From Chitinophaga solisilvae (GTDB lineage: Bacteria > Bacteroidota > Bacteroidia > Chitinophagales > Chitinophagaceae): 64,000 nt of DNA. Location of the stretch: contig NZ_JAABOK010000001.1 in the NCBI RefSeq assembly GCF_009928525.1, forward strand, positions 712,766-776,765, in the 5' to 3' direction. Below, piece by piece: positions 24,779-34,119 of the stretch (the first letter of the stretch is position 1; every line of letters starts with the position of its first letter). Made by a program: the position numbers and the translations under genes. The notes under the pieces are model-generated. The model ran no database searches. It saw nothing but the letters and a program-made list of their open reading frames with translations, and was not told where the DNA came from.

Positions 24779-27700
24779 ATGCTGGATAAGATCATTCGTT
24801 TCTCGATCAGAAACAAGCTTATAGTAGGGATCCTCACGCTCGCCCTGATCGCGTGGGGCGTATTCTCACTCACACGGCTACCCGTAGATGCGGTGCCGGA
24901 TATCACCAATAACCAGGTGCAGGTGATTACGCTATCACCTTCGCTGGCAGCGCAGGAAGTGGAGCGGCTGATTACCTTTCCTGTGGAACAAACAATGGCG
25001 GTTATTCCTGAGTTGAAGGAAATCCGTTCTATCTCCCGCTTCGGGTTGTCTGTCGTAACTATCGTCTTTCATGATGATGTTGATATTTACTGGGCACGGC
25101 AGCAGGTAAATGAAAAGCTGGGAGAAGCCAAATCCAATATCCCGCCGGGTATTGGTATGCCGGAGATGTCGCCCATTTCCAGCGGCCTGGGAGAAATTTA
25201 CCAGTATGTAGTGCATCCGGCGAAGGGGTATGAAGAGAAATACAACACCCGTGAGCTGCGTACCATACAGGACTGGTATGTACGCCGTCAGCTGCTGGGT
25301 ACGCCCGGTATTGCGGAGGTGAACAGTTTTGGCGGCCTGCTTAAACAATATGAGGTAGCGCTGAATCCGGATAAGCTGCGCAGCTATAACCTGAGTATTG
25401 CTGATGTTTTCAATGCACTGGAGAAGAATAATGAAAATACCGGCGGCGCTTATATCGACAAGAAGCCGAATGCCTGGTTTATCCGCAGCGAAGGGCTGAT
25501 AGGAAATCTGGCGGACATTGAAAAAATAGTGGTGAAAAATATTCCCAGCGGTGTACCGGTGCTGATCCGCGACATTGCTACGGTGCAGATAGGTAACGCC
25601 AACCGTTACGGTGCGCTGACCCGCAATGCAGACGGAGAAGCAGTAGGTGGTATCGTGATGATGCTGAAGGGAAAGAATTCCAATGAAGTAGTGAAGGCGG
25701 TGAAGAGCCGCATTGACCAGATCCGCAAAACGTTGCCGGAAGGAGTCGTGATAGAACCTTTCCTCGACCGCAGCGAATTTGTGGGCAGAGCGGTGGGCAC
25801 TGTAGAAAAGAACCTGATAGAAGGTGCGCTCATCGTAATATTTGTGCTGGTGCTGTTTCTCGGAAATATGCGCGCAGGGCTGATTGTAGCCTCTGTGATT
25901 CCGCTGGCGATGCTGTTTGCCATTGCCATGATGCAGCTGTTCGGTGTGTCGGGTAACCTGATGAGCCTGGGTGCTATTGACTTCGGATTGATAGTAGACG
26001 GTGCGGTGATCATCGTGGAAGCCACGCTGCATCACCTGACCGGCAGAAATAAAGGCAGCGGCATCCTGCGGCTGACGCAGCAGGAGATGGATGACGAAGT
26101 ATATGATGCCGCCATTAAAATACGCAGCTCTGCAGCTTTCGGCGAAATCATCATCCTCATTGTATACCTGCCTATACTGGCGCTGGTGGGTATTGAAGGA
26201 AAGATGTTCCGTCCTATGGCGCAGACAGTTTCATTTGCTATCCTCGGTGCATTTATTTTATCGCTTACCTATGTGCCGATGATGTCCGCCCTGTTTCTGA
26301 ACAAAAAGATTACGAACAAGGTAACGGTGGCAGACCGCATCATGAACTTCTTTCATCGTATATACGATCCCGTTATAAGAGCCTCATTGCGTGCAAAGGC
26401 GCTGGTGACGGGCATTGCTGTGGCCTTATTTGCCATTGCCCTCTTTTTATTCACCCGTATGGGCGGAGAGTTTATTCCAACACTGGAAGAAGGAGATTTC
26501 GCAGTGGAAACCAGGTTGCTCACCGGTAGCTCGCTGTCAGAAACCATTGATAAGGTGAGCCTGGCTTCTAAAATACTGATGAAACAATTCCCGGAAGTCA
26601 GGGAGGTGATCGGTAAGATCGGCGCCGCTGAAATTCCTACGGATCCGATGCCGATGGAAGCCTGTGACCTGACCATATTGCTGAAGCCAAGAAAGGAGTG
26701 GACCAGCGCCCGCAACCGGGAGGAGCTGGCCAACAAAATGCAGGAAGCGCTGGAAGCTATACCCGGCGTTACTTTCGGCTTTTCGCAACCGATCCAGCTG
26801 CGTTTCAACGAGCTGATCTCCGGCGTGCGCCAGGATGTAGGGATTAAAATTTTCGGAGAAGACCTGAACACGCTGGCTTCCCTGGCCCAGAAGATAGGCG
26901 CGATTGTGAGCCGCACCAACGGCGCACGTGACCTGTATGTAGAACAGATAGGCGGATTGCAGCAGATTGTAGTGTCCATAGACAGAGACAGGGTAGCGCA
27001 GTACGGACTGGATATCGCCACTGTGAACCAGGCTATCAATACGGCTTTTGCCGGACAAAGCGCGGGGCTGGTGTATGAAGGAGAGAAAAGATTTGACCTG
27101 GTAGTAAGACTGGATCAGCAGAGCCGGCAGGATATCCGCGATGTACAGCAGTTGTATATCACCACGCCTTCCGGCAATCAGGTACCGTTGCAGCAGCTGG
27201 CTAAAGTGGAAATGGCCACCGGGCCTAACCAGGTACAGCGCGAAGATGCCAAACGCCGTATTATTGTTGGTTTCAACGTGCGTGGTCGCGACATTGCCAG
27301 CGTTGTAAAAGATATTGAGGCCAGTATAGAAAAAGAGGTGAAGCTGCCCACCGGATATTTTATCCGTTACGGCGGTCAGTTTGAGAACCTGAAGGAAGCC
27401 AATGCGCGGTTGTCGATTGCCGTACCGGTGGCGTTGCTGCTCATCTTCGCCTTACTGTATTTCACCTTCAGTTCTGTCAAGCAGTCACTGCTCATCTTTA
27501 CCGCTATTCCTATGGCTGCTATCGGAGGTGTATTTGCCCTGTTGCTGAGAGGTATGCCTTTCAGTATATCCGCCGGCGTTGGGTTCATTGCCTTGTTCGG
27601 AGTGGCCGTGCTGAACGGAATTGTGCTGATAGGAGAGTTTAACAGGTTGAAGAAAGATGGATTGACAAACCTGAACGAAATCATATTGCAGGGCACTGCC

Positions 27701-27910
27701 ACCCGTCTGCGCCCCGTGCTGATGACTGCCATGGTGGCGTCTCTCGGCTTCCTGCCGATGGCGCTGGCTACCAGCGCAGGTGCAGAAGTACAACGCCCGC
27801 TGGCCACGGTGGTCATCGGCGGCCTGGTCACCTCCACATTATTAACGTTGCTGGTGTTGCCTTGTCTGTATATCTATTTTGAAAACGGGCTTAAAAAAAG
27901 AAGATCATGA
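24779..27910 (+). CDS. CusA/CzcA-type heavy-metal efflux RND transporter
   Basis: A 1043-residue inner-membrane proton/metal antiporter. The N-terminus (FSIRNKLIVGILTLALIAWG) is the first of twelve helices. The fourth helix has DFGLIVDGAVIIVEA with both acidic residues used for proton relay in CzcA-type pumps. Large periplasmic domains occupy about residues 35-340 and 560-870. A periplasmic methionine pair region (TDPMPME) resembles the metal funnel of this class. With TolC and a membrane fusion protein encoded next, it forms a tripartite pump. Whether copper, silver, zinc, cobalt or cadmium is exported cannot be told. Confidence 0.95.
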   Translation: MLDKIIRFSIRNKLIVGILTLALIAWGVFSLTRLPVDAVPDITNNQVQVITLSPSLAAQEVERLITFPVEQTMAVIPELKEIRSISRFGLSVVTIVFHDDVDIYWARQQVNEKLGEAKSNIPPGIGMPEMSPISSGLGEIYQYVVHPAKGYEEKYNTRELRTIQDWYVRRQLLGTPGIAEVNSFGGLLKQYEVALNPDKLRSYNLSIADVFNALEKNNENTGGAYIDKKPNAWFIRSEGLIGNLADIEKIVVKNIPSGVPVLIRDIATVQIGNANRYGALTRNADGEAVGGIVMMLKGKNSNEVVKAVKSRIDQIRKTLPEGVVIEPFLDRSEFVGRAVGTVEKNLIEGALIVIFVLVLFLGNMRAGLIVASVIPLAMLFAIAMMQLFGVSGNLMSLGAIDFGLIVDGAVIIVEATLHHLTGRNKGSGILRLTQQEMDDEVYDAAIKIRSSAAFGEIIILIVYLPILALVGIEGKMFRPMAQTVSFAILGAFILSLTYVPMMSALFLNKKITNKVTVADRIMNFFHRIYDPVIRASLRAKALVTGIAVALFAIALFLFTRMGGEFIPTLEEGDFAVETRLLTGSSLSETIDKVSLASKILMKQFPEVREVIGKIGAAEIPTDPMPMEACDLTILLKPRKEWTSARNREELANKMQEALEAIPGVTFGFSQPIQLRFNELISGVRQDVGIKIFGEDLNTLASLAQKIGAIVSRTNGARDLYVEQIGGLQQIVVSIDRDRVAQYGLDIATVNQAINTAFAGQSAGLVYEGEKRFDLVVRLDQQSRQDIRDVQQLYITTPSGNQVPLQQLAKVEMATGPNQVQREDAKRRIIVGFNVRGRDIASVVKDIEASIEKEVKLPTGYFIRYGGQFENLKEANARLSIAVPVALLLIFALLYFTFSSVKQSLLIFTAIPMAAIGGVFALLLRGMPFSISAGVGFIALFGVAVLNGIVLIGEFNRLKKDGLTNLNEIILQGTATRLRPVLMTAMVASLGFLPMALATSAGAEVQRPLATVVIGGLVTSTLLTLLVLPCLYIYFENGLKKRRS

Positions 27911-29139
27911 ACATCCGGATTATATTACTGACGCTGCTGTTCCCGGCTATGGCCGGCGCGCAGACCCTGACCATGGAGCAGGCCGTGCAGCTGGCGTTGC
28001 AACAGAATAAAGGACTGAAATCCGCAGATGCATCTGTGTCCTATTACAGGGACCTGGTGCGTACCAGCGGCGAAGTGGCAAAAACAGATGTGTCATTGCA
28101 GTACGGGCAGACGAATAGTTATGCCAGGAATGACAATAACTTCAGTATCTCGCAGACCATTCCGTTTCCTACGGTATTCGGCGCGAGAAAGCAGCTGAAT
28201 GAAGCACAGGTGAAGCGTGCCACCTGGCAGAAAGCCTCCACCAAAAATGAGCTGGTGTACCAGGTAAAACAGGTATATACACAGCTGCTGTATCTCTATG
28301 AGCTGCGTACTTTGCTGGCACGCCAGGATAGCCTGTTTACCAACTTCTCCCGCGCAGCGGGCCTGCGTTACAAAACAGGAGAAAGCCGGCTGGTAGAAAA
28401 AACAGCCGCAGAAGGAAGAATGCAGGAAGTGAGAAACCAGCAAAGACAGAACGAAGCTGATATAACCATCAGCCTGGCGCAGCTGCAGGCCCTGCTGGGC
28501 GGCAGTGAGCCTGTACAGATAGCCATCTCCGGAATTCCGGAAGCCAGCCTTTCACCATTGTCAGATTCAGCAGCCATTGCTGATAACCCCCAGTTACAAT
28601 TCGCCCGGCAGCAGATCGTCATTGCAGAAAAGCAGAAGAAAGTATACAGCGCAGGTATCTTACCGGATATCACCGTAGGATATGTCAACCAGTCGCTCAT
28701 CGGTAACCCGCTCAATGCATCAGGGATGCCGCTGGCTACGGGTACTAACCGCTTTCAGAGCTTCCAGCTGGGGCTGGCCGTACCGCTGTGGATGGGGCCC
28801 ATGAAGGCTCGCGTAAAGGCAGAAGCACGGCAGCAGCAGGCGGCAGGTCTCAGCTATGATAATAGCCGTATACAGCTGCAAAGTCTTTATCAGCAGGCCG
28901 TTCAGCAGTTTACTAAATTCCGTAACAGCCTGGATTACTATACCGCCACCGCCATGCCGAATGCGGACCTGCTGCTGCAGCAAACCGTGAAATCTTTTAC
29001 CAGCGGGGATATTGGCTATATAGAATATTTTGTAAACCTTGAAAATGTCATGACTATCAGACAGGGATATCTGCGCACACGCAATGATATTAAACAGGCT
29101 GAATTATATATCGGCTTCCTGACCGGGCAACAAATCTAA
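27907..29139 (+). CDS. TolC-family outer membrane efflux protein
   Basis: A 410-residue protein with a signal peptide (MNIRIILLTLLFPAMAGA|Q). It starts four bases inside the end of the RND gene (ATGA overlap), which indicates translational coupling. The long helices with LTMEQAVQLALQQNKGLK and the internal repeat around residue 220 are typical of OEP/TolC proteins, which trimerise into an outer-membrane channel and periplasmic helical barrel. It is the outer-membrane part of the metal efflux system. Confidence 0.92.
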   Translation: MNIRIILLTLLFPAMAGAQTLTMEQAVQLALQQNKGLKSADASVSYYRDLVRTSGEVAKTDVSLQYGQTNSYARNDNNFSISQTIPFPTVFGARKQLNEAQVKRATWQKASTKNELVYQVKQVYTQLLYLYELRTLLARQDSLFTNFSRAAGLRYKTGESRLVEKTAAEGRMQEVRNQQRQNEADITISLAQLQALLGGSEPVQIAISGIPEASLSPLSDSAAIADNPQLQFARQQIVIAEKQKKVYSAGILPDITVGYVNQSLIGNPLNASGMPLATGTNRFQSFQLGLAVPLWMGPMKARVKAEARQQQAAGLSYDNSRIQLQSLYQQAVQQFTKFRNSLDYYTATAMPNADLLLQQTVKSFTSGDIGYIEYFVNLENVMTIRQGYLRTRNDIKQAELYIGFLTGQQI

Positions 29140-29150
29140 AAACCACCATT

Positions 29151-30338
29151 ATGAAACAGAGCAGATTTAATATATACGTTACCGTTATACTGGTGTCAGG
29201 GGCTCTGGCATTGAGTTCCTGCGGAGGTAAGAAAACAGCGGCCGGTAATACAGAAGAAGCCGGCGAACATGCGCATGAAGATTCCGCTAACGTGGTAACC
29301 CTTACTGCCGCACAATTCCAGACAGCGGGTATCACCTTTGGTAAGCCGGAGCCCCGGCAGATCAGCAGCGCCATCAAAGTCAACGGGTTCCTGGATGTAC
29401 CGCCGCAGCAGCAGGTAAGCATTTCAGTACCGATGGGCGGATTTATCAAACAGACCACCATGCTGCAAGGTATGCCTGTTAAAAAAGGACAGGTACTGGC
29501 AGTGCTGGAAAACCTGGACTATATTCAGTTACAGCAGGATTACCTGGAAGTGCGCAGCCAGCTGGAATATGCTTCCACAGAGTATGAACGCCAGCAGGAA
29601 CTGTCGCGCGAAAATGTGAACGCCCTGAAAACAGTACAGCAGGCCAAATCCTCCTGGCAGTCGCTGCAGGCCAGGGAAAAAGGCCTGAAGGAAAAACTGG
29701 GCCTGCTCAACATTAACATCGCTTCCCTGGAGAAAGGAAATATCCAGCGCACTGTCAACATCTATGCACCTATCAGCGGGTACATTACGCAGGTGAATGT
29801 GAACCTGGGACAGTTTGTGAATCCGGCCGACATCCTTTTCAGAATTGTGAATACAGAACACCTGCATGCAGAGCTGACTGTTTTTGAAAAAGACGTCGCC
29901 CGGCTGAAAATAGGCCAGCCTGTCAGGTTTACGCTGGCCAATGAAAGCGTGCAGCGTACCGCTACCGTACACCTGATAGGCCGTGAAATCAGCCCGGAAC
30001 GTACGGTACGCGTACACTGCCACCTGGATAAAGAAGATACGCAGCTGCTGCCGGGTACCTACCTGCAGGCCATCATAGAAGCCGGAGCAGCCAATGTTCC
30101 CGCTCTGCCGGATGCCGCCGTGGTAAGCTTCGAGAATAAATACTATGTCTTCACCAAATCAGCCTCCACAGACAGTACCCATCATTTCAGCATGCTGGAA
30201 GTACAGAAAGGTAACAGTGAACAGGGATATACAGAGGTCACCTTCCCGAAGAATACCGTACCGGATAATATAGTCGTGAAAGGTGCATACGATCTCCTGG
30301 CTAAGATGAAGAACAGCGAAGAACACGAAGGCCACTAG
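29151..30338 (+). CDS. CusB/CzcB-type periplasmic adaptor protein
   Basis: A 395-residue lipoprotein: a signal with lipobox LSSC follows the first 20 residues. A His/Asp/Glu-rich stretch (EEAGEHAHEDS) just after the cysteine could bind metal. Then come a barrel-sandwich lipoyl-like half (MPVKKGQVLAVLE), a coiled-coil hairpin (about 125-195), the second lipoyl half (IYAPISGYITQVNVNLGQFV) and a beta-barrel. It ends in HEGH. Adaptor proteins bridge RND pump and TolC channel. It closes the operon; a decayed palindrome begins 24 bases downstream. Confidence 0.93.
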   Translation: MKQSRFNIYVTVILVSGALALSSCGGKKTAAGNTEEAGEHAHEDSANVVTLTAAQFQTAGITFGKPEPRQISSAIKVNGFLDVPPQQQVSISVPMGGFIKQTTMLQGMPVKKGQVLAVLENLDYIQLQQDYLEVRSQLEYASTEYERQQELSRENVNALKTVQQAKSSWQSLQAREKGLKEKLGLLNINIASLEKGNIQRTVNIYAPISGYITQVNVNLGQFVNPADILFRIVNTEHLHAELTVFEKDVARLKIGQPVRFTLANESVQRTATVHLIGREISPERTVRVHCHLDKEDTQLLPGTYLQAIIEAGAANVPALPDAAVVSFENKYYVFTKSASTDSTHHFSMLEVQKGNSEQGYTEVTFPKNTVPDNIVVKGAYDLLAKMKNSEEHEGH

Positions 30339-30362
30339 GTATTTGGTTATTTTTTTATTTTT

Positions 30363-30495
30363 TTATTTGGTTATTTGATTGATGGATATTGGAATTTTTT
30401 GATTGATAAATGGGGTAGATTGCCCGGAGAAATTGTCAGTATTATAAATCAAGAATTCCGGTATCTGTCAGTCAAATAATTAAATAATCAAATAA
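30363..30495. repeat. Long palindrome 6 (TTATTTG arms, decayed)
   Basis: Imperfect inverted repeat. The left arm TTATTTGGTTATTTGATTG and following GGAATTTTTTGATTGATAA pairs with the right arm, whose complement begins TTATTTGATTATTTAATTAT and runs through GGAATTCTTGATTTATAA. About a fifth of positions mismatch. The central part keeps only a trace of the family core (GTAGATT then GGAGAA). Arm type matches palindrome 7. It starts 24 bases after the CusB-type stop. Confidence 0.65.
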
Positions 30496-30512
30496 GTAAA
30501 TTGAATAATACA

Positions 30513-30520
30513 TATATTTG
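30513..30520 (+). promoter_or_regulatory. Bacteroidota -7 promoter box (TATATTTG)
   Basis: Exact TAnnTTTG match 26 bases before the ATG of the secreted protein at 30547. It supports that gene being transcribed on its own and not as part of the efflux operon. Confidence 0.6.
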
Positions 30521-30546
30521 GAATTAATAATTAATAATCCCTGATA

Positions 30547-32178
30547 ATGTATTATTTGAGACTGGCTGTTTTATGGATACTCGGGCTGTTGCCGGTATCG
30601 GTTGTGCTGGCGCAGGTGCCGGTTGTGACGCTGAGTGAGGCTTTTGATGAGCCGCAGGATGGATGGGATAAGCTGCTGCAGCTGCGTAACGGGAATACGG
30701 TTTATCTGCATTTTTCAAAACGGGCAGGGTTGCGCAGTACAGTGTATAACCTGCAGCGGAAGCAGGTAGCCACGGATAGTATTGTGACGGCAATATGGAA
30801 TCCGGCAGATCTGGAATCAACGGAGATAGACGGGATTTATGAGATAGGAGGACAGCCGGTAATTTTTTTGCAGCAGATTATCCGAGATATCCCGGTATTA
30901 ATCAGGCTGGTACTGGATTCGCAGACAGGCAGGCTGCTGCGGGAAGACAAACTGGGAGAACTGCCTTCCATACAGCACCGGAGTGTAGTAGTGCAGGATA
31001 ACCTGGCAACCCATGATTGTTTTGTAGAGAAAGATGCCCGCAGCGATTATTATGCAGTAGCCTTTTTCTCCGGGGCGGAAATACAACGTAATGACAGTAT
31101 CCGCGACCGCATCCAGGTACTGCATTTCTCCCCGGAACATAAACTGGTGAATAAAGGGAGGTATTATCTTGCTGATACTTCGTACAGCTATTTCAGTTAT
31201 GTACATATGTCCGTGCAGGACCATGAAAAAGTATATATCACCACCGTAGGTTTTAATGATAAAAAGAAGACAGGCGTGCCTGCTTCCAAAGTATTGTTTT
31301 CCATGCTGTCGCCGGATTCGGCTTCCTTTACGCACCGCGGACTGGACTATACCGCCGGTTACAGCGGGGTAAGCGGTTATATGCAGGCGGTACCCATGAA
31401 ATCAGAAGTACGGCTGTTGCTGTTTGCGCCCTCTGAAAAAACAGATGGTAACAATGGCATTATGATGAATACGCTGATGACATCATCGGGAAAACTGCGG
31501 AAGCATCACCCGTTGTATTTCCCAGAACTGTCAAAGAATGTACAATGGAACCTGAAGTATAAGGATGATTATAAAGGCGCTCCGCAGCGGCTGCTGCTCA
31601 ATGTAGACGGCAGCTGCACACTGCTGCTGGAAACGCTGACACGCTTTAAACAGGGGAATACCCAGATCAATAAGTATCATACCAATATGGGAGATATTGG
31701 TATCGCCCTGCTGGATACGGCTGGCCGTGAAGATATGACCATGGCGGTTTCAAAGCTGCAGAGCATTACCGGCGTATGCGAGGCATTTTCCCTGCACCGG
31801 CGTGCAAAAAGCGAATGGGCATTCCGTAATAAAATCGCTGCACTGAATACCAATACCTATCTTTCCTACGATTATGTAGCTACTCCGGATGCCAACTTCG
31901 TGCTGTTCAATGACTATCTGCAATACCTCGACGGAGGCGGACAGGAGAAAACACGTAAGCCGCTGAAATACGCCGCTGACGCCAATTTTGTGTGCTACCG
32001 CTTTTATGGAGGCAAAATGGAACGGCTGTTTATTTTCGGACAACCGGAAGTAAAGAAAGGATTTTACTGCATGATGGGAGCAGCAGCCTATGATGAATCT
32101 ACCCACGTTTACGCGACCATTATGCTCAGCAGAACAGAGAAAGAAAAGGTGGCCCGGATTGCCTGGATTAAGTTTTAA
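30547..32178 (+). CDS. Unrecognised secreted protein, 543 residues
   Basis: Signal peptide (MYYLRLAVLWILGLLPVSVVLA|Q) followed by about 520 residues rich in beta strand. Repeating patterns such as LLQLRNGNTVYLHF, VLHFSPEHKLVNKGRYYL and LLLNVDGSCTLLLETL suggest a beta-propeller-like fold, but no family is recognised with certainty. There is no lipobox or C-terminal sorting domain. It has its own promoter and is followed by leftward endonuclease V. It is probably periplasmic or outer-membrane associated; the function is unknown. Confidence 0.7.
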   Translation: MYYLRLAVLWILGLLPVSVVLAQVPVVTLSEAFDEPQDGWDKLLQLRNGNTVYLHFSKRAGLRSTVYNLQRKQVATDSIVTAIWNPADLESTEIDGIYEIGGQPVIFLQQIIRDIPVLIRLVLDSQTGRLLREDKLGELPSIQHRSVVVQDNLATHDCFVEKDARSDYYAVAFFSGAEIQRNDSIRDRIQVLHFSPEHKLVNKGRYYLADTSYSYFSYVHMSVQDHEKVYITTVGFNDKKKTGVPASKVLFSMLSPDSASFTHRGLDYTAGYSGVSGYMQAVPMKSEVRLLLFAPSEKTDGNNGIMMNTLMTSSGKLRKHHPLYFPELSKNVQWNLKYKDDYKGAPQRLLLNVDGSCTLLLETLTRFKQGNTQINKYHTNMGDIGIALLDTAGREDMTMAVSKLQSITGVCEAFSLHRRAKSEWAFRNKIAALNTNTYLSYDYVATPDANFVLFNDYLQYLDGGGQEKTRKPLKYAADANFVCYRFYGGKMERLFIFGQPEVKKGFYCMMGAAAYDESTHVYATIMLSRTEKEKVARIAWIKF

Positions 32179-32205
32179 CTATTTTGCGTATAGCCATCCC
32201 CGTTA

Positions 32206-32895
32206 TTATGCAGGTGTGTAGCCGGCAGTGAGTGTACCCAGGCGGAACTGGTTCACGGCATTGTGTGCCAGTCTTGTCGGCTCCGGCAGCCGGTAACGCT
32301 GCACACAGGCTGTAATCAGCTCCCTGCTGCCATCTACGTCCATCAGGTGACCGGGCGATACAAAAACAGGCTTTACATTAGGCTTGCTGCGCAATACATT
32401 TCCCAGTATGTTTCCCTGTTTATCTTTTAACGGCGTATAGTCGAAACGGTTATTACCGGGTTCCTCATAGTAGCCGAAGAGTTTCTTTTTGGCGCTGCCA
32501 ACCGTCGGGTGATTCACCATCACCCCGAAATGACTGGCGATGCCCATGCGGCGCGGATGCGCAATACCGTGGCCATCTACTACGAGTACATCCGGGAGCT
32601 GTGGCAGTTGCTGCCAGGCATCCAGCAGGGCGGGCACTTCGCGGAAAGCCAGAAAGCCCGGCACATAAGGGAATGTTACTTCCTTTTCTACGAGGCTGTA
32701 GCCCACAGGCGTAAGCTCCGGAAATTTCAGCAGCACAATACCGGCATATACGGTGGTGCTGAATTTATTAAAGGAGATGTCTGCACCGGCTATCAGCCTG
32801 ATATTTCCCTGGTAAGGGGCTGTAATCACTTTTTCTTTTAATTCCTTCTGCAATATGGTAGCTTCCGGAACACTCAGTTCATTGTAGTTTATCAT
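32206..32895 (-). CDS. nfi: Endonuclease V
   Basis: A 229-residue DNA repair enzyme that nicks DNA one base 3' to deaminated adenine (hypoxanthine). Signatures are AGADISF with Asp39, VPGFLAFREVP with Glu86, and LVVDGHGIAHPRRMG with Asp107, matching the three acidic residues of the active site. NHPTVGSAKKKL is the minor-groove-binding region. It is the third gene of a leftward cluster after MgtC and DUF763, 24 bases from the latter, suggesting a repair role for the cluster. Confidence 0.95.
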   Translation of the reverse strand: MINYNELSVPEATILQKELKEKVITAPYQGNIRLIAGADISFNKFSTTVYAGIVLLKFPELTPVGYSLVEKEVTFPYVPGFLAFREVPALLDAWQQLPQLPDVLVVDGHGIAHPRRMGIASHFGVMVNHPTVGSAKKKLFGYYEEPGNNRFDYTPLKDKQGNILGNVLRSKPNVKPVFVSPGHLMDVDGSRELITACVQRYRLPEPTRLAHNAVNQFRLGTLTAGYTPA

Positions 32896-32919
32896 GGTAG
32901 CCGTGGTTAATGTATCTGG

Positions 32920-34119
32920 TTAGAAGAGGGAGAGCTGGTCGCCGCTTTTAGGTGGGGCCGCTTTCCCGAAAACTGTTCTGCCGCCGTATTTCCAGGAGTC
33001 TTGTCTTTCTCTGGCAATGACTTTATCGAAATTGGCGTTTGGCTCAAAATCTTTTTCCAGCTGCTGTGCCATCACCGCCAGTTTGCGGATGGCGTCCTGT
33101 TTATCTGACTGCCCGATCTTAGCCTTGTGTAAGGCATCGCGCAGGGTGTCAATCGTCTCATCATAAATCCTGACAGGCACAGGAAAAGGATGGCCGTCCT
33201 TACCGCCGTGTGCAAAGGAAAAGCGGGCCGGGTCTTCAAAGCGGGAAGGAGTGCCGTGGATCACTTCACTCACCAGGGTAAGTGATTGCAGGGTCCTGGG
33301 GCCAACGCCTTCCAGCATAAGCAGGGAATCGAAATCTGCCGGACGGGTATCATGTGCCAGCGCCAGCACGGCCCCTAGTCTTTTCAGGTTCACATTTTCT
33401 GCGCGCACATCATGATGGGAAGGCATGACCAGGTTACGTATCTCCGGGAGCAGGTGGGCGGGCTTTTCCTGCAGCAGTTGCAGGATCCCGCCTTTCGTGG
33501 CTGCGGCCTGTGTGGCGGTCAGGTTCAGGATGAGTCCCTGGTTGCGTCCGTAAATAAAAGTATGCGGTGATTCCGTATAGGACTGGAAGGCGGAAGAATG
33601 CCAGTGGTAGCGGCGCGCCATGCTGTCAGCATCGTTCATGCCCTGCTGTACTACTGCCCATTCGCCTTCGTCAGAGAGGATGAAGGAGTGCAGGTACAGC
33701 TGAAATCCATCCTGTATGGCGGTGTTGTCTACTTTAGCGGTGAGTTTGCTGCTGTGTACCAGCTGATCTCCGGGCAGCCCGGTTTTTTCCGCGATGGCCA
33801 TCAGTTCTGCCGGCGTCTGCCGGCTGTGGCGGCCTTTACCGCCACAGATATAAATACCCAGTTCTTTCGATCTCGGGTTAACGGCCTTCTTCAGTGCGCC
33901 CATCACGCTGGTGGTAATACCGGAAGAGTGCCAGTCCATTCCCAGTACGCAGCCCAGGGCCTGGAACCAGCAGGGGTCGCTGAGCCGCCTGATGACTTCT
34001 CCTTTTCCATAATCCGTCACAATGGCCTCCACAATAGCGCCGCCGAGCAGGCTCATTCGCTTTGCCAGCCATGGTGGCACATGGCCGTAGTGCAGAGGCA
34101 TATCAGCATAAGAAGGCAT
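32920..34119 (-). CDS. DUF763 domain protein with helix-hairpin-helix-like motif
   Basis: A 399-residue protein matching DUF763, a family best known from archaea and thermophiles and still without a function. The start MPSYADMPLHYGHVPPWLAKRM and the RGGKGRHSR-like segment (ICGGKGRHSRQTP, residues 91-103) are recognisable. Residues 268-282 (MLEGVGPRTLQSLTL) fit the helix-hairpin-helix pattern GVGPRT common in DNA-binding proteins. Many invariant His residues (YHWHSSAF, MPSHHD, FAHGGKDGH) look catalytic or metal-binding. It abuts the MgtC gene with no gap and is followed by endonuclease V, so a nucleic-acid role is inferred. Confidence 0.85.
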   Translation of the reverse strand: MPSYADMPLHYGHVPPWLAKRMSLLGGAIVEAIVTDYGKGEVIRRLSDPCWFQALGCVLGMDWHSSGITTSVMGALKKAVNPRSKELGIYICGGKGRHSRQTPAELMAIAEKTGLPGDQLVHSSKLTAKVDNTAIQDGFQLYLHSFILSDEGEWAVVQQGMNDADSMARRYHWHSSAFQSYTESPHTFIYGRNQGLILNLTATQAAATKGGILQLLQEKPAHLLPEIRNLVMPSHHDVRAENVNLKRLGAVLALAHDTRPADFDSLLMLEGVGPRTLQSLTLVSEVIHGTPSRFEDPARFSFAHGGKDGHPFPVPVRIYDETIDTLRDALHKAKIGQSDKQDAIRKLAVMAQQLEKDFEPNANFDKVIARERQDSWKYGGRTVFGKAAPPKSGDQLSLF

